A stretch of 14,800 bases of DNA from positions 1 through 14,800 of the forward strand of contig CAMNDS010000010.1 in NCBI GenBank assembly GCA_946535695.1, given 5' to 3'. Position 1 is the first letter of the stretch, and each line of letters starts with the position of its first letter. This DNA comes from an uncultured Clostridia bacterium (lineage in GTDB: Bacteria; Bacillota; Clostridia; Oscillospirales; Acutalibacteraceae). Under the pieces are notes generated by a model that was given only the letters and a program-made list of their open reading frames with translations, was not told the origin of the DNA and did no database searches. A program made the position numbers and the translations under genes. Below are positions 1 through 5,625 of this stretch, in pieces.

Positions 1-56
1 ATTTTCAGCAATACCCTACGGCGATTCCGGATAGAATAACACTTTTTGCAATTATT

Positions 57-1241
57 TTACCCGTTATACCAACTATTACCAGCAGTCCCTAAACACTTAT
101 TTCCAAACATCATTTTTAGATAATCACGAAAAGCTTTTCCCCAAGAATTTTCTCGAACTCCACATCCAATTGTTGCAACCCATAATTCAGCTATAAATTC
201 ACATGAGCTATCCATTGCTCTGCCCGATAAATGACCAAATTTTATATTGTTATTTTTCGAAAGCTTTTTACACAAAATATCCTGGTAATCATAGATATGC
301 CAAGATATATTTGAAACTTTGAAAGTTCTTTTTTTTTCTATATTTAAATTATTTTCTTTTAATACATGTAAAAGTATTAAAAAATTTATAAAATTAGTCA
401 ATTTTGAACCATTAATATTTACATATATCTGGCCTCTCAAGTCGGCCCATTCCCAATTTGCATATTTATTAATATACAAATTTTCTAATCCAACTTCATT
501 AATCCAATATGCCCTGTATATGCCATCCAGATCATCGCCTCTTATAAAAAATTCATGAAGAAAATGACCTGATTCATGTATTATAGTATTTACTAAATTA
601 GCTATTTCTCTTTTTTTATCATCCCAATTGCTCATAGCAAGCATTTTGTTCGAAACGTATTTGTCCAATACACTTGATTTGCCTGAAGGCCAAAATGCTT
701 TCGGATTTTTTAAAGGCAAGAAAAACTCGCCTTTATTAAATTTTTGAATGTATTTATCAAAATTCAAATTAATATTTTTACAATTACCCAAATCATTAAT
801 TGCATTCCAAGTATCAAATTTTTTGTCACTTAAACTTGCTCCAAATGAATGTTCAGAAGGTGTATATGAAACCCCACATGTATCATTCCTGGTTTTAAAT
901 GTTAATTTTTGTTTCATTACACCATTCAAATCCATGATAGCTTTTTTAAAAACAGGAATTTCTGCTAATAATTTATCTACTACTTTATAATATAAATATT
1001 TTATTCTTTTATCAGCCTTATCCCAATTTTTATTTAATTGTATAATATCTTTATGGGAAGATATAAATTTGTTTTCTAAATCTTTGATAATTTTATCAAA
1101 TTCATCAGTTCCATATTTGCTTAAATCATTACTTAATTCTTCTAAATTTATATCAAAATTTGCCTTTACATCACATTGATTCATCACAATTACTGAAGCA
1201 GATATAATCGATGACAATATTTTGCGGTTAAAACGATTCAT
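57..1241 (-). CDS. Exported zincin-type metalloprotease-like protein (possible anthrax lethal-factor-like fold)
   Basis: The 394-residue protein starts with a signal peptide (basic MNRFNRK, hydrophobic stretch to about residue 20, likely cleavage after VKA at about residue 27). Residues 222-226 read HESGH, the HExxH zinc-binding and catalytic motif of zincins. A second acidic motif, CEFIAELW (E348 and E352), could supply the third zinc ligand. This pairing resembles the lethal-factor/phage head-protein class, where an EFFAE-type motif gives the third ligand; the family assignment is inference, and the spacing here (about 120 residues) is longer than in lethal factor. Six cysteines lie beyond the signal peptide, which would fit a folded extracellular domain. 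The N-terminal third (residues 30-110) is charged and helical-looking. The gene starts at ATG 1241 with AAGGAGG at 1251-1257 and has a consensus promoter upstream. No partner gene is adjacent. It is likely a secreted protease or effector; substrate unknown. Confidence 0.8.
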   Translation of the reverse strand: MNRFNRKILSSIISASVIVMNQCDVKANFDINLEELSNDLSKYGTDEFDKIIKDLENKFISSHKDIIQLNKNWDKADKRIKYLYYKVVDKLLAEIPVFKKAIMDLNGVMKQKLTFKTRNDTCGVSYTPSEHSFGASLSDKKFDTWNAINDLGNCKNINLNFDKYIQKFNKGEFFLPLKNPKAFWPSGKSSVLDKYVSNKMLAMSNWDDKKREIANLVNTIIHESGHFLHEFFIRGDDLDGIYRAYWINEVGLENLYINKYANWEWADLRGQIYVNINGSKLTNFINFLILLHVLKENNLNIEKKRTFKVSNISWHIYDYQDILCKKLSKNNNIKFGHLSGRAMDSSCEFIAELWVATIGCGVRENSWGKAFRDYLKMMFGNKCLGTAGNSWYNG

Positions 1242-1294
1242 TGAATAAATCCTCCTTATTTTTATTTTGCTATGTTTAACAGAACAACATTTTT

Positions 1295-1323
1295 ATTATA
1301 TTACATATAAATAATTTTGTCAA
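1295..1323 (-). promoter_or_regulatory. Sigma-A promoter for the metalloprotease-like gene
   Basis: On the minus strand TTGACA (1323-1318) is followed after 17 nt by TATAAT (1300-1295). Both hexamers and the spacing are full consensus. It predicts a start near 1288, a leader of about 47 nt and the AAGGAGG ribosome site at 1251-1257. Confidence 0.85.
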
Positions 1324-1381
1324 GTATTTTATATAATCTTATTAGCAAAATTATATAAAGTAGTTTAATAAGGAAATTTAT

Positions 1382-1526
1382 ACATTAGATTTCTTTCGAA
1401 ACTGCAAAATTAAATTTGGAATCTCTCTCCGTCGACGCTTGAGGAAGTAGGTTGTTCTATTATTGTTATAATGTGCAAAATTTTCTTTTTTCGATTTAAC
1501 GTTTCAGCCTTGAAAGAAATCTAATG
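1382..1526. repeat. 145-bp non-coding element with 15-bp terminal inverted repeats
   Basis: CATTAGATTTCTTTC at 1383-1397 is matched exactly by its reverse complement at 1512-1526. The inside carries a palindrome CGTCGACG (1430-1437) within a CTCTCC-type sequence and no ORF of note. The left 23 nt (1382-1404) recur with 21 of 23 identical at 8539-8561, where they are again followed by a CTCTCCGG-type palindrome. No target-site duplication is visible. It could be a miniature inverted-repeat element or a regulatory cruciform/hairpin between the two divergent promoters. Confidence 0.55.
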
Positions 1527-1528
1527 CA

Positions 1529-1557
1529 TTGACTTTTTCAAGTCCAATTGATATAAT
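1529..1557 (+). promoter_or_regulatory. Sigma-A promoter for the 271-residue orphan
   Basis: TTGACT (1529-1534) and TATAAT (1552-1557) are separated by 17 nt. A start near 1564 gives a leader of about 60 nt to the ATG at 1625. The -35 lies 2 nt outside the right arm of the inverted-repeat element, so that element could influence the promoter. Confidence 0.85.
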
Positions 1558-1624
1558 AGAATTGCAAATTTAATTAAATAGAATATGAATGTTGAATTTT
1601 TTAAAATTTATGCAGAAGGTTGCT

Positions 1625-2440
1625 ATGGCAAAAAGCAAGCTAAAAGTTGTGTTGGCAATTTTAAGTACTATCAGTAGGGTCAGCATTACCACCGCGGCAA
1701 ATGTAGAAAAAAATAACTTTCAAGTTAAAACTGATAAATTTTTTATTGATTCCAAGTCTGTTTTAACCGGGGCATCGGGCGCCACTGCTTTGATGGCTGC
1801 AGGACTTCTGATTAAATATTTATTTTTCAACGAGGTGAAAAATTGTGTTAATTTACTCATAGAAGTCCTAAAAGTTCGTAAAGTTGCTAAAATTTATCTT
1901 ATATTTAATGACCAGGTGGGAGCTTTTTTCTTTGATTGTCGAAATAATTTAATTTCGATTGAAGATTCGCTTCGTAACAAAGATGTTGAAAAATTAATGG
2001 GGATTAAAGATAGTACTAACTTTGACGAGAGAGCAAAAATTAGATTTGATTTTTCTAAAAGATTATCAATTGGCTTGGAATTTTTTAAACAAAGTGTGAA
2101 TGGTTTAATGTCCAACTTTTTGTTTAAGAAAGACAACAAGCCGCACAACGAAGTATTTAGAATGGACAAAAATGGCAAAATTATAATGTGGAAACTTAAT
2201 AAAGAACAATGGAAAAAAGAACAAGAAGAAAAAATAAAAAATTCTTCCGGAGCAGAAAAATATATGCAAGAAAAAACTTTAAAATTAATTATGGATATTT
2301 TTGAAAATGAAGTGATTAAAAAAGTTTTAACTGCTGCTTATGAGCAAGGTATTTATGGCAGAGCCGATAACATTGGCATCAATGAAGGTAAAATACTGGA
2401 AGGTGATATTAAGTTTTTGAATAATAGTAAAAAAACATAA
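1625..2440 (+). CDS. Orphan protein with signal peptide and one further membrane helix
   Basis: I do not recognise this 271-residue protein. The start at 1625 is preferred over the upstream in-frame ATGs at 1589 and 1610, because AGAAGG (1614-1619) sits 5 nt before it and it gives a clean signal peptide (MAKSKLK, hydrophobic core, cleavage about TTAA at 22-25). After a short polar stretch comes a second hydrophobic segment at about residues 46-68 (GASGATALMAAGLLIKYLFF). The remaining 200 residues are soluble, Lys/Glu/Asn-rich and probably helical, with KEQWKKEQEEK near residue 195. If the first segment is cleaved, the positive-inside rule would place the large C-terminal domain in the cytoplasm. 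The signal-helix-charged-domain layout matches the products at 7878-8453 and 12295-13335, though I see no clear sequence identity between them. It is a single-gene unit with its own strong promoter. Confidence 0.8.
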   Translation: MAKSKLKVVLAILSTISRVSITTAANVEKNNFQVKTDKFFIDSKSVLTGASGATALMAAGLLIKYLFFNEVKNCVNLLIEVLKVRKVAKIYLIFNDQVGAFFFDCRNNLISIEDSLRNKDVEKLMGIKDSTNFDERAKIRFDFSKRLSIGLEFFKQSVNGLMSNFLFKKDNKPHNEVFRMDKNGKIIMWKLNKEQWKKEQEEKIKNSSGAEKYMQEKTLKLIMDIFENEVIKKVLTAAYEQGIYGRADNIGINEGKILEGDIKFLNNSKKT

Positions 2441-2527
2441 AAAGATAGATACTCTTCATACGACGCTGGATAGAATTTTTTAACCTAATTTTTAAGTTTT
2501 AAAAGGTTTAATAGACAATTTTATCCG

Positions 2528-2556
2528 TTGGTATTAGAATTTGCTGTTTTTAAAAT
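2528..2556 (+). promoter_or_regulatory. Possible sigma-A promoter of the Cys-rich peptide gene
   Basis: TTGGTA (2528-2533), a 17-nt spacer and TAAAAT (2551-2556). Each hexamer has one or two mismatches, so this is weaker than the promoters of the orphan genes. It would give a leader of about 85 nt. An alternative, sporulation-type promoter around CATATTAT (2587-2594) cannot be excluded. Confidence 0.4.
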
Positions 2557-2584
2557 GCCTAATTAATCACATAAAACTGTAAAT

Positions 2585-2616
2585 TACATATTATGTATTA
2601 ACGGTCGTAAAGACCG
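2585..2616 (+). promoter_or_regulatory. Paired hairpins in the leader of the Cys-rich peptide
   Basis: TACATA-T-TATGTA (2585-2597) is a perfect 6-bp inverted repeat. CGGTC-GTAAA-GACCG (2602-2616) forms a 5-bp GC-rich stem with a 5-nt loop, ending 14 nt before the AGGAGGG ribosome site at 2631-2637. It may tune translation or stabilise the mRNA; it matches no riboswitch I know. Confidence 0.4.
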
Positions 2617-2646
2617 AAAGAGAAAATTTTAGGAGGGTTTTTACTC

Positions 2647-2778
2647 ATGTGCAACAACTTATTTGGCGGTAATTCTTGTTCAAATCTCATATGTTTACTT
2701 TTAATTATGTGCATGTGCGGATGTTGTAACAATTCAAATAATGGATGTGGAAATTGCGGAAGTTGTGGAACCTGCTAA
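2647..2778 (+). CDS. 43-residue cysteine-rich peptide
   Basis: ATG 2647 is preceded by a strong AGGAGGG site (2631-2637) and the frame ends at TAA 2776. The peptide begins MCNNLFGGNSC, has a short hydrophobic middle (NLICLLLIM) and a Cys/Gly/Asn-rich tail (CGNCGSCGTC). Eleven of 43 residues are cysteine. Small proteins with an FGGN start, a hydrophobic stretch and a Cys-rich tail are known, largely uncharacterised, in Clostridia; I make this link from memory of the pattern, not from a search. The C-x(2)-C spacing would suit metal binding or a cross-linked coat-like role, and the hydrophobic run suggests membrane association. It has its own leader and is followed by an AT-rich hairpin, so it looks like a one-gene transcript. 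Confidence 0.7.
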   Translation: MCNNLFGGNSCSNLICLLLIMCMCGCCNNSNNGCGNCGSCGTC

Positions 2779-2812
2779 GATTTTATTTTTAGTATTCCAA
2801 AAAAATCTTTTT
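2777..2812 (+). terminator. AT-rich terminator after the Cys-rich peptide
   Basis: AAGATTTT (2777-2784) pairs with AAAATCTT (2802-2809), extended by two A-T pairs after one mismatch, and is followed by TTTC. The stem starts inside the stop codon. The stem is weak in GC and the T-tract short, so this is tentative. Confidence 0.4.
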
Positions 2813-2833
2813 CTCCGGCAATAGCCGGAGAAA
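2799..2833 (-). terminator. Palindrome of the CTCCGGC family with minus-strand T-tract
   Basis: TTTCTCCGGC (2810-2819), a 4-nt loop and GCCGGAGAAA (2824-2833) form a perfect 10-bp stem. Read on the minus strand it is followed by AAGA and seven Ts (2805-2799), which resembles an intrinsic terminator. The nearest upstream minus-strand gene is ogg, 425 bp away, so it may end a long ogg transcript or an unannotated RNA. Confidence 0.5.
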
Positions 2834-3257
2834 TTATCGCAAAACACTACAACGAAAAACTCCCTTACAACGATTAATTAAAGAAATTAATCGAAAAAGT
2901 AACTTTTAAATAATAAAATTCAGAAAAAATTATTTCAACATATTTCGATAATTGTTTGATCCCTTTTATTTATATATTTTTTGCATTGTATCAAACAAAA
3001 AAGTCTTGAAAAAAAATATTTTTTTGTTTACAATGCCAATTGATGATTATTTGTGCATTATAAACATCATTTCGAAGTTTTCGCTTATAAAAATATTTAA
3101 TTTGACGATTTTGTTGTTTAAAACAACCACATTTTAAATAATAAAACTTCGACAATTATCAAATCATTCTTTAGGCAAAGCATTTGTTTCTTATACGTAA
3201 AAAATATAGGAAAAATAATCACTTGTGTAAAATATGCACAATTTTCACAAATATGCA
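2834..3257. other. AT-rich intergenic region, 424 bp, with inverted repeats
   Basis: Three perfect inverted repeats are present: CGATTAATT/AATTAATCG (2871-2893), TTGTTTGAT/ATCAAACAA (2952-2960 and 2990-2998) and GTTGTTT-A-AAACAAC (3113-3127). TTTTAAATAATAAAA occurs twice, near 2905 and 3132. A plus-strand promoter-like sequence lies at 3006-3034 and a possible 46-codon ORF runs on the minus strand (3118-3258). No gene here is secure; a small RNA is possible. Confidence 0.5.
3006..3034 (+). promoter_or_regulatory. Orphan promoter-like sequence
   Basis: TTGAAA (3006-3011), 17 nt, TACAAT (3029-3034), pointing into about 220 bp with no plus-strand gene before the 3' end of ogg. In such AT-rich DNA it could be chance. 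Confidence 0.3.
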
Positions 3258-3258
3258 T
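3118..3258 (-). CDS. Possible 46-residue peptide overlapping the ogg stop
   Basis: The ATG at 3258-3256 overlaps the ogg TAA by one base (TAATG), an arrangement typical of translational coupling. The peptide starts MHICENCAYF, giving one C-x(2)-C pair, then is mostly hydrophobic (VIIFPIFF and VEVLLF). There is no separate Shine-Dalgarno sequence that I can see, and an open frame this long is not rare by chance in such AT-rich DNA. I do not recognise it. Confidence 0.22.
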   Translation of the reverse strand: MHICENCAYFTQVIIFPIFFTYKKQMLCLKNDLIIVEVLLFKMWLF

Positions 3259-4058
3259 TATTTAAAAAGTTCAGGATGGCTACGACTCCAATTGAACAAA
3301 TATATTTGTATAAGACCTCGATATTTTCCAAAATCAACATCAAGATTTTTGAAATATTTTTCAATAACTTTTTTGATCCAAACATCAACAGGAAAACAAT
3401 CAAACCTATGGAAACCATAAAGCATAGTGCACGCGGCAACTTTCGGTCCAACACCATTGATTTTCTGCAAAGCGCAAAGGGCATCACAAGTGTTCATAGT
3501 TTTAATTTTTTCAAAGTCAACTTCTAGGTTAAAAATTTTTCTTGCTGCATCGATAATATATTTAGAACGAAAACCTGCTTTTATTGGTTCCAGATCTTCA
3601 ATTTTGAGTTTTGCTATTAGTTTATAATCCGGAAAAGAGTAAATACCACCTAATTTTTCCCCAAAATTTTCACAAAAACGATTGATTATCGATTTTATTC
3701 TGGGAATATTATTATTTTGAGAAATAATAAACGAACAAAGAGTCTCCCAAGGATTTTGATTTAAAATATGTATGCCTCGGTTTTCACTTACAGCTTTTAT
3801 TAAAACCGAACCAAATTTTGAAAAATAAGGAATGAGTTTTTCGTAATCAAATTCTAAATCAAAGTACGAACGCCAAAATTTTTTGTTAGTAATCTCGGAT
3901 TCTATTTGTAAAAAATTATTTTCAATTTTTACTTTGGTTAAATTCCCAGAAACAACACCAAACCAAGTATCTGACTTTTTATACCAGCGGAAACATTGGC
4001 CGCAATCCAATGTCTTATCTAAGTCGAATGATTTTTCAATTGTTAAATTAATAACCAT
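3258..4058 (-). CDS. ogg: 8-oxoguanine DNA glycosylase (OGG1-type)
   Basis: This 266-residue protein is a DNA glycosylase/AP lyase that removes 8-oxoguanine in base-excision repair. The start (residues 1-90) matches the OGG N-terminal domain, with LDCGQCFRW at 17-25. The helical core contains SQNNNIPRI (113-121), like the NNN loop that contacts the opposite cytosine. The helix-hairpin-helix is INGVGPKVAAC (200-210), with Lys206 in the place of the catalytic lysine. It is followed by PVDVW with Asp225 as the conserved catalytic aspartate. All key residues are present, so it looks intact. It is divergent from mazF with a 64-bp gap, and I see no clear Shine-Dalgarno before ATG 4058. Downstream is a long AT-rich spacer. 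The OGG1 family assignment is strong; the bacterial subtype was not tested. Confidence 0.9.
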   Translation of the reverse strand: MVINLTIEKSFDLDKTLDCGQCFRWYKKSDTWFGVVSGNLTKVKIENNFLQIESEITNKKFWRSYFDLEFDYEKLIPYFSKFGSVLIKAVSENRGIHILNQNPWETLCSFIISQNNNIPRIKSIINRFCENFGEKLGGIYSFPDYKLIAKLKIEDLEPIKAGFRSKYIIDAARKIFNLEVDFEKIKTMNTCDALCALQKINGVGPKVAACTMLYGFHRFDCFPVDVWIKKVIEKYFKNLDVDFGKYRGLIQIYLFNWSRSHPELFK

Positions 4059-4122
4059 GTTTAAATTTCAATTTTCTGAGAAGAATATAAATTATCAGTC
4101 TACATAAAGGAGAGAGATAAAA

Positions 4123-4476
4123 ATGAGTAATGCAGTAAAAAAAGGTGACATTTTCTTTGCTGATTTAAGCCCATCAATAGGTTCCGAGCAAAACGGCACA
4201 AGACCTGTTTTGATAGTCCAAAACAACACAGGCAACAAATTTAGTCCTACAGTAATTACGGCAGCAATAACAAGTCATCACAAAAACGACCTGCCGACCC
4301 ATGTTACAATTAAATCCGAAGAATGTCAAGGTTTGAAAAAGGATTCAGTTGTACTGCTCGAACAAATCAGAACTCTTGATAAACGTAGGTTAAAATTTAA
4401 ACTTGGCTCAATTAACCAAAATTTAATAAACAGAGTAGATAAAGCTCTAACTGTCAGCTTAGGACTGACGATTTGA
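4123..4476 (+). CDS. ndoA: MazF/EndoA-type mRNA interferase toxin
   Basis: The 117-residue product has the length and sequence of the Bacillus EndoA (MazF/PemK) toxin, a ribonuclease that cuts mRNA at specific short sites. Diagnostic stretches are KKGDIFFADLSP (6-17), GSEQNGTRPVLIVQN (20-34), FSPTVITAAIT (40-50), LPTHV (57-61) and VVLLEQIRTLDKRRL. Arg27 and Thr50 fall where the catalytic Arg and Thr of the family lie. ATG 4123 follows AAGGAGAG, a strong ribosome site. In Bacillus and many relatives the antitoxin gene directly precedes it. Here the upstream neighbour is the divergent ogg gene only 64 bp away, so no antitoxin can be encoded there, and I found none downstream. The toxin may be controlled by an unlinked antitoxin or have become a solitary regulator. 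Confidence 0.92.
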   Translation: MSNAVKKGDIFFADLSPSIGSEQNGTRPVLIVQNNTGNKFSPTVITAAITSHHKNDLPTHVTIKSEECQGLKKDSVVLLEQIRTLDKRRLKFKLGSINQNLINRVDKALTVSLGLTI

Positions 4477-4502
4477 AATTATAGGTATTTCTAAAGGTAG
4501 AT

Positions 4503-4526
4503 AAAAGCAATGTACTTAACCATTGC
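4503..4526 (-). terminator. Terminator-like hairpin for the cryptic minus-strand transcript
   Basis: On the minus strand GCAATG (4526-4521), an 8-nt loop and CATTGC (4512-4507) are followed at once by TTTT (4506-4503) and further T-rich sequence. The 6-bp stem is short. It lies about 280 nt downstream of the promoter at 4797-4825. Confidence 0.4.
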
Positions 4527-4581
4527 ATTGCTAAAAAAGGTAGATTGAACAAATAATTTTGAAGAGTGAAATTATGATGAC

Positions 4582-4692
4582 ATGGAACAAACAAGTACTT
4601 GTTATGAAGAAAATAACGCTGAAAAACATTATGGGTATTTAAACCAATATAACAAATATATAACATACAACCAAATATTTTTTGGTAATTAA
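4582..4692 (+). CDS. Doubtful 36-residue peptide ORF
   Basis: The frame starts MEQTSTCYEENN and is hydrophilic with coding-like use of GAA, AAT and TAT codons. The frame stays coding-like upstream (FEE, stop, NYDD) across a TGA, so this may be a remnant of a longer gene. There is no good ribosome site, and it is antisense to the proposed minus-strand transcript. I do not recognise it. Confidence 0.18.
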   Translation: MEQTSTCYEENNAEKHYGYLNQYNKYITYNQIFFGN

Positions 4693-4796
4693 TAATATTA
4701 ACTTCCTGATTTGATTAGTAAATTTCACAATTAAATTCCAGAAACGTCAACACTATTTTTCACCTTCACCTACCAAAATCTGGCGTTGAGACTTTG

Positions 4797-4825
4797 ATTA
4801 TACAGCACAAAAACTAAATTGTCAA
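4797..4825 (-). promoter_or_regulatory. Consensus sigma-A promoter without an assigned gene
   Basis: Minus strand TTGACA (4825-4820), 17-nt spacer, TATAAT (4802-4797): full consensus. Predicted start is near 4790. Downstream on that strand no known gene follows; the next one is mazF on the opposite strand. It may drive a small RNA of about 280 nt ending at the hairpin at 4503-4526. Confidence 0.75.
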
Positions 4826-4841
4826 GAAAAAAACAAAAAAT

Positions 4842-4997
4842 TTAATTATTTTTACGACTAAGCAAATTCCCAAATACATCTGCTATAAAATCTTTTAGAC
4901 GACGCTTAGACTTTCCGGCATAGCTGGAAAAAAATTCTTGTATATTTTTGGAATTTATAAAATTGAATGGGAAAATAGATTTATAGAAGATTATCAT
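4842..4997 (-). CDS. 51-residue basic peptide, possibly the 3' part of a broken gene
   Basis: ATG 4997 to TAA 4842 encodes a peptide starting MIIFYKSIFPF and ending in a basic, amphipathic stretch (KSKRRLKDFIADVFG, then NLLSRKNN). Composition and codon use look like a real protein C-terminus. There is no Shine-Dalgarno sequence, and a TAA lies directly before the ATG in the same frame. Upstream of that stop the frame continues as coding-like sequence to about 5093 (including KDYKSLEEKKFIIETFNKI). So this may be a gene split by a nonsense mutation, or a short independent gene. I do not recognise a family. Confidence 0.35.
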   Translation of the reverse strand: MIIFYKSIFPFNFINSKNIQEFFSSYAGKSKRRLKDFIADVFGNLLSRKNN

Positions 4998-5093
4998 TTA
5001 TAAAAATTGATGATTTATTTTATTAAAAGTTTCTATTATAAATTTCTTTTCTTCTAGACTTTTATAATCTTTATCATTTTTAATTTGGAATAA
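4842..5093 (-). pseudogene. Possible pseudogene with an in-frame stop
   Basis: One minus-strand frame is open from 5093 to 5001, stops at TAA 5000-4998, then continues from 4997 to 4842. Both halves are rich in Lys, Glu, Phe and Asn and free of odd composition. No start codon with a ribosome site was found for the upstream half. A single-substitution nonsense mutation in an old small gene would explain it; chance in AT-rich DNA is the alternative. Confidence 0.28.
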
Positions 5094-5220
5094 CTATACA
5101 ATATTTTATATATACTTCTAGAATTTAAAAAATTATAACTTTTAGATATACAAACGATTTGTTAAAAAACTGATGAGTGCAAATACCGCAAGATTTTTTA
5201 ATTTAATTTTAATTTATTTC

Positions 5221-5613
5221 TTAATTAATTGCAATCGGGTCAACACCCATTTTGGTGTAATAATCCTTTATTGCCGCCTTAATTGATTGCTCAGCTAAAA
5301 GCGAACAATGAATCTTATTAGGTGGTAATTCGCCAAGATAATTAATTACATCATTATTGGTAATTCCCAAAGCTTCTCCAATAGTCTTTCCTTTAATAAG
5401 CTCCGTTGCGACCGAACTCGTGGCAATCGCCGCAGCACAACCAAAAGTTTTAAACTTAGCATCAATTATAATCCCACCTGAAATCTTCAGATACATTTTC
5501 ATAATATCACCACAATGAGAATTTCCTACCTCACCAATACCATCAGCATCCGGAATTTCTCCGACATTTCTGGGATTTAAAAAATGGTCCATAACTTTTT
5601 CTGAATATTTCAA
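5221..5613 (-). CDS. iscU: Iron-sulfur cluster assembly scaffold, IscU/NifU N-terminal type
   Basis: A 130-residue scaffold on which Fe-S clusters are built before transfer to apo-proteins. The three cluster-binding cysteines are present: Cys34 in NSHCGDIMKM, Cys59 in KTFGCAAAIA and Cys103 in KIHCSLLAEQ, as is the conserved Asp36. NPRNVGEI at 13-20 is also typical. I place the start at TTG 5613, which has GGAGG at 5619-5623 with a 5-nt gap; the next in-frame ATG (MDHF, codon 8) would cut into the conserved N-terminus. The gene begins 12 bp after the tsf stop, so it probably belongs to the rpsB-tsf transcript. No cysteine desulfurase gene (iscS/nifS) is in the window, although the two usually sit together. 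It could equally be named nifU-like; the function is secure. Confidence 0.93.
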   Translation of the reverse strand: MKYSEKVMDHFLNPRNVGEIPDADGIGEVGNSHCGDIMKMYLKISGGIIIDAKFKTFGCAAAIATSSVATELIKGKTIGEALGITNNDVINYLGELPPNKIHCSLLAEQSIKAAIKDYYTKMGVDPIAIN

Positions 5614-5625
5614 ATAAACCTCCGA

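Larger units (their letters stand above)
1242..1624. other. Divergent intergenic region, 383 bp
   Basis: It separates the minus-strand metalloprotease-like gene from the plus-strand 271-residue orphan. It holds one consensus promoter per direction, about 205 bp apart, with the inverted-repeat element between them. I see no coding sequence in it. Confidence 0.8.
2441..2646. other. Spacer with degenerate repeat and leader of the Cys-rich gene
   Basis: AAAAAGATAGATACTC at 2439-2454 is a copy of a motif that recurs at 4530, 7513 and 7760, followed here by a degenerate ACGACGC core and GAATTTTTT (about 2474-2482) that might end transcription. The second half is the promoter and leader of the Cys-rich peptide. 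No convincing ORF. Confidence 0.5.
4477..5220. other. 744-bp gap with cryptic transcription unit and coding remnants
   Basis: From left to right it holds two CTAAA(AAA)GGTAGAT motifs (4490-4502 and 4530-4545), a minus-strand terminator-like hairpin (4503-4526), a doubtful 36-codon plus-strand ORF (4582-4692), a consensus minus-strand promoter (4797-4825), a 51-codon minus-strand ORF (4842-4997) and further minus-strand coding-like sequence to 5093. The last 120 bp show nothing recognisable. This looks like a decaying or small-gene region. Confidence 0.6.

Noticed and set aside
1..56. TACGGCGATTCCGG at the window edge as a degenerate palindrome copy or terminator
   Set aside because: The match is weak and there is no clean stem or T-tract; sequence beyond the edge would be needed.
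1589..1624. Start of the first orphan at ATG 1589
   Set aside because: AGAAGG 5 nt before ATG 1625, and the cleaner signal peptide from there, favour the later start.
3184..3527. Plus-strand ORFs over the 3' half of ogg
   Set aside because: They are shadows of the ogg coding frame and carry no domain or ribosome site.
4453..4469. GTCAG/CTGAC hairpin as mazF terminator
   Set aside because: It lies inside the last codons of mazF and is followed by only a short, broken T-tract.
4454..4666. 70-codon minus-strand ORF overlapping the end of mazF
   Set aside because: No ribosome site, runs into mazF on the opposite strand, and its composition (many His, Asn, Phe, Leu) fits random AT-rich sequence.
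4912..4930. TTTCCGGC/GCTGGAAA hairpin as another member of the palindrome family
   Set aside because: It lacks the T-tract motif and falls in the middle of the coding-like 51-codon ORF, so the resemblance may be chance.
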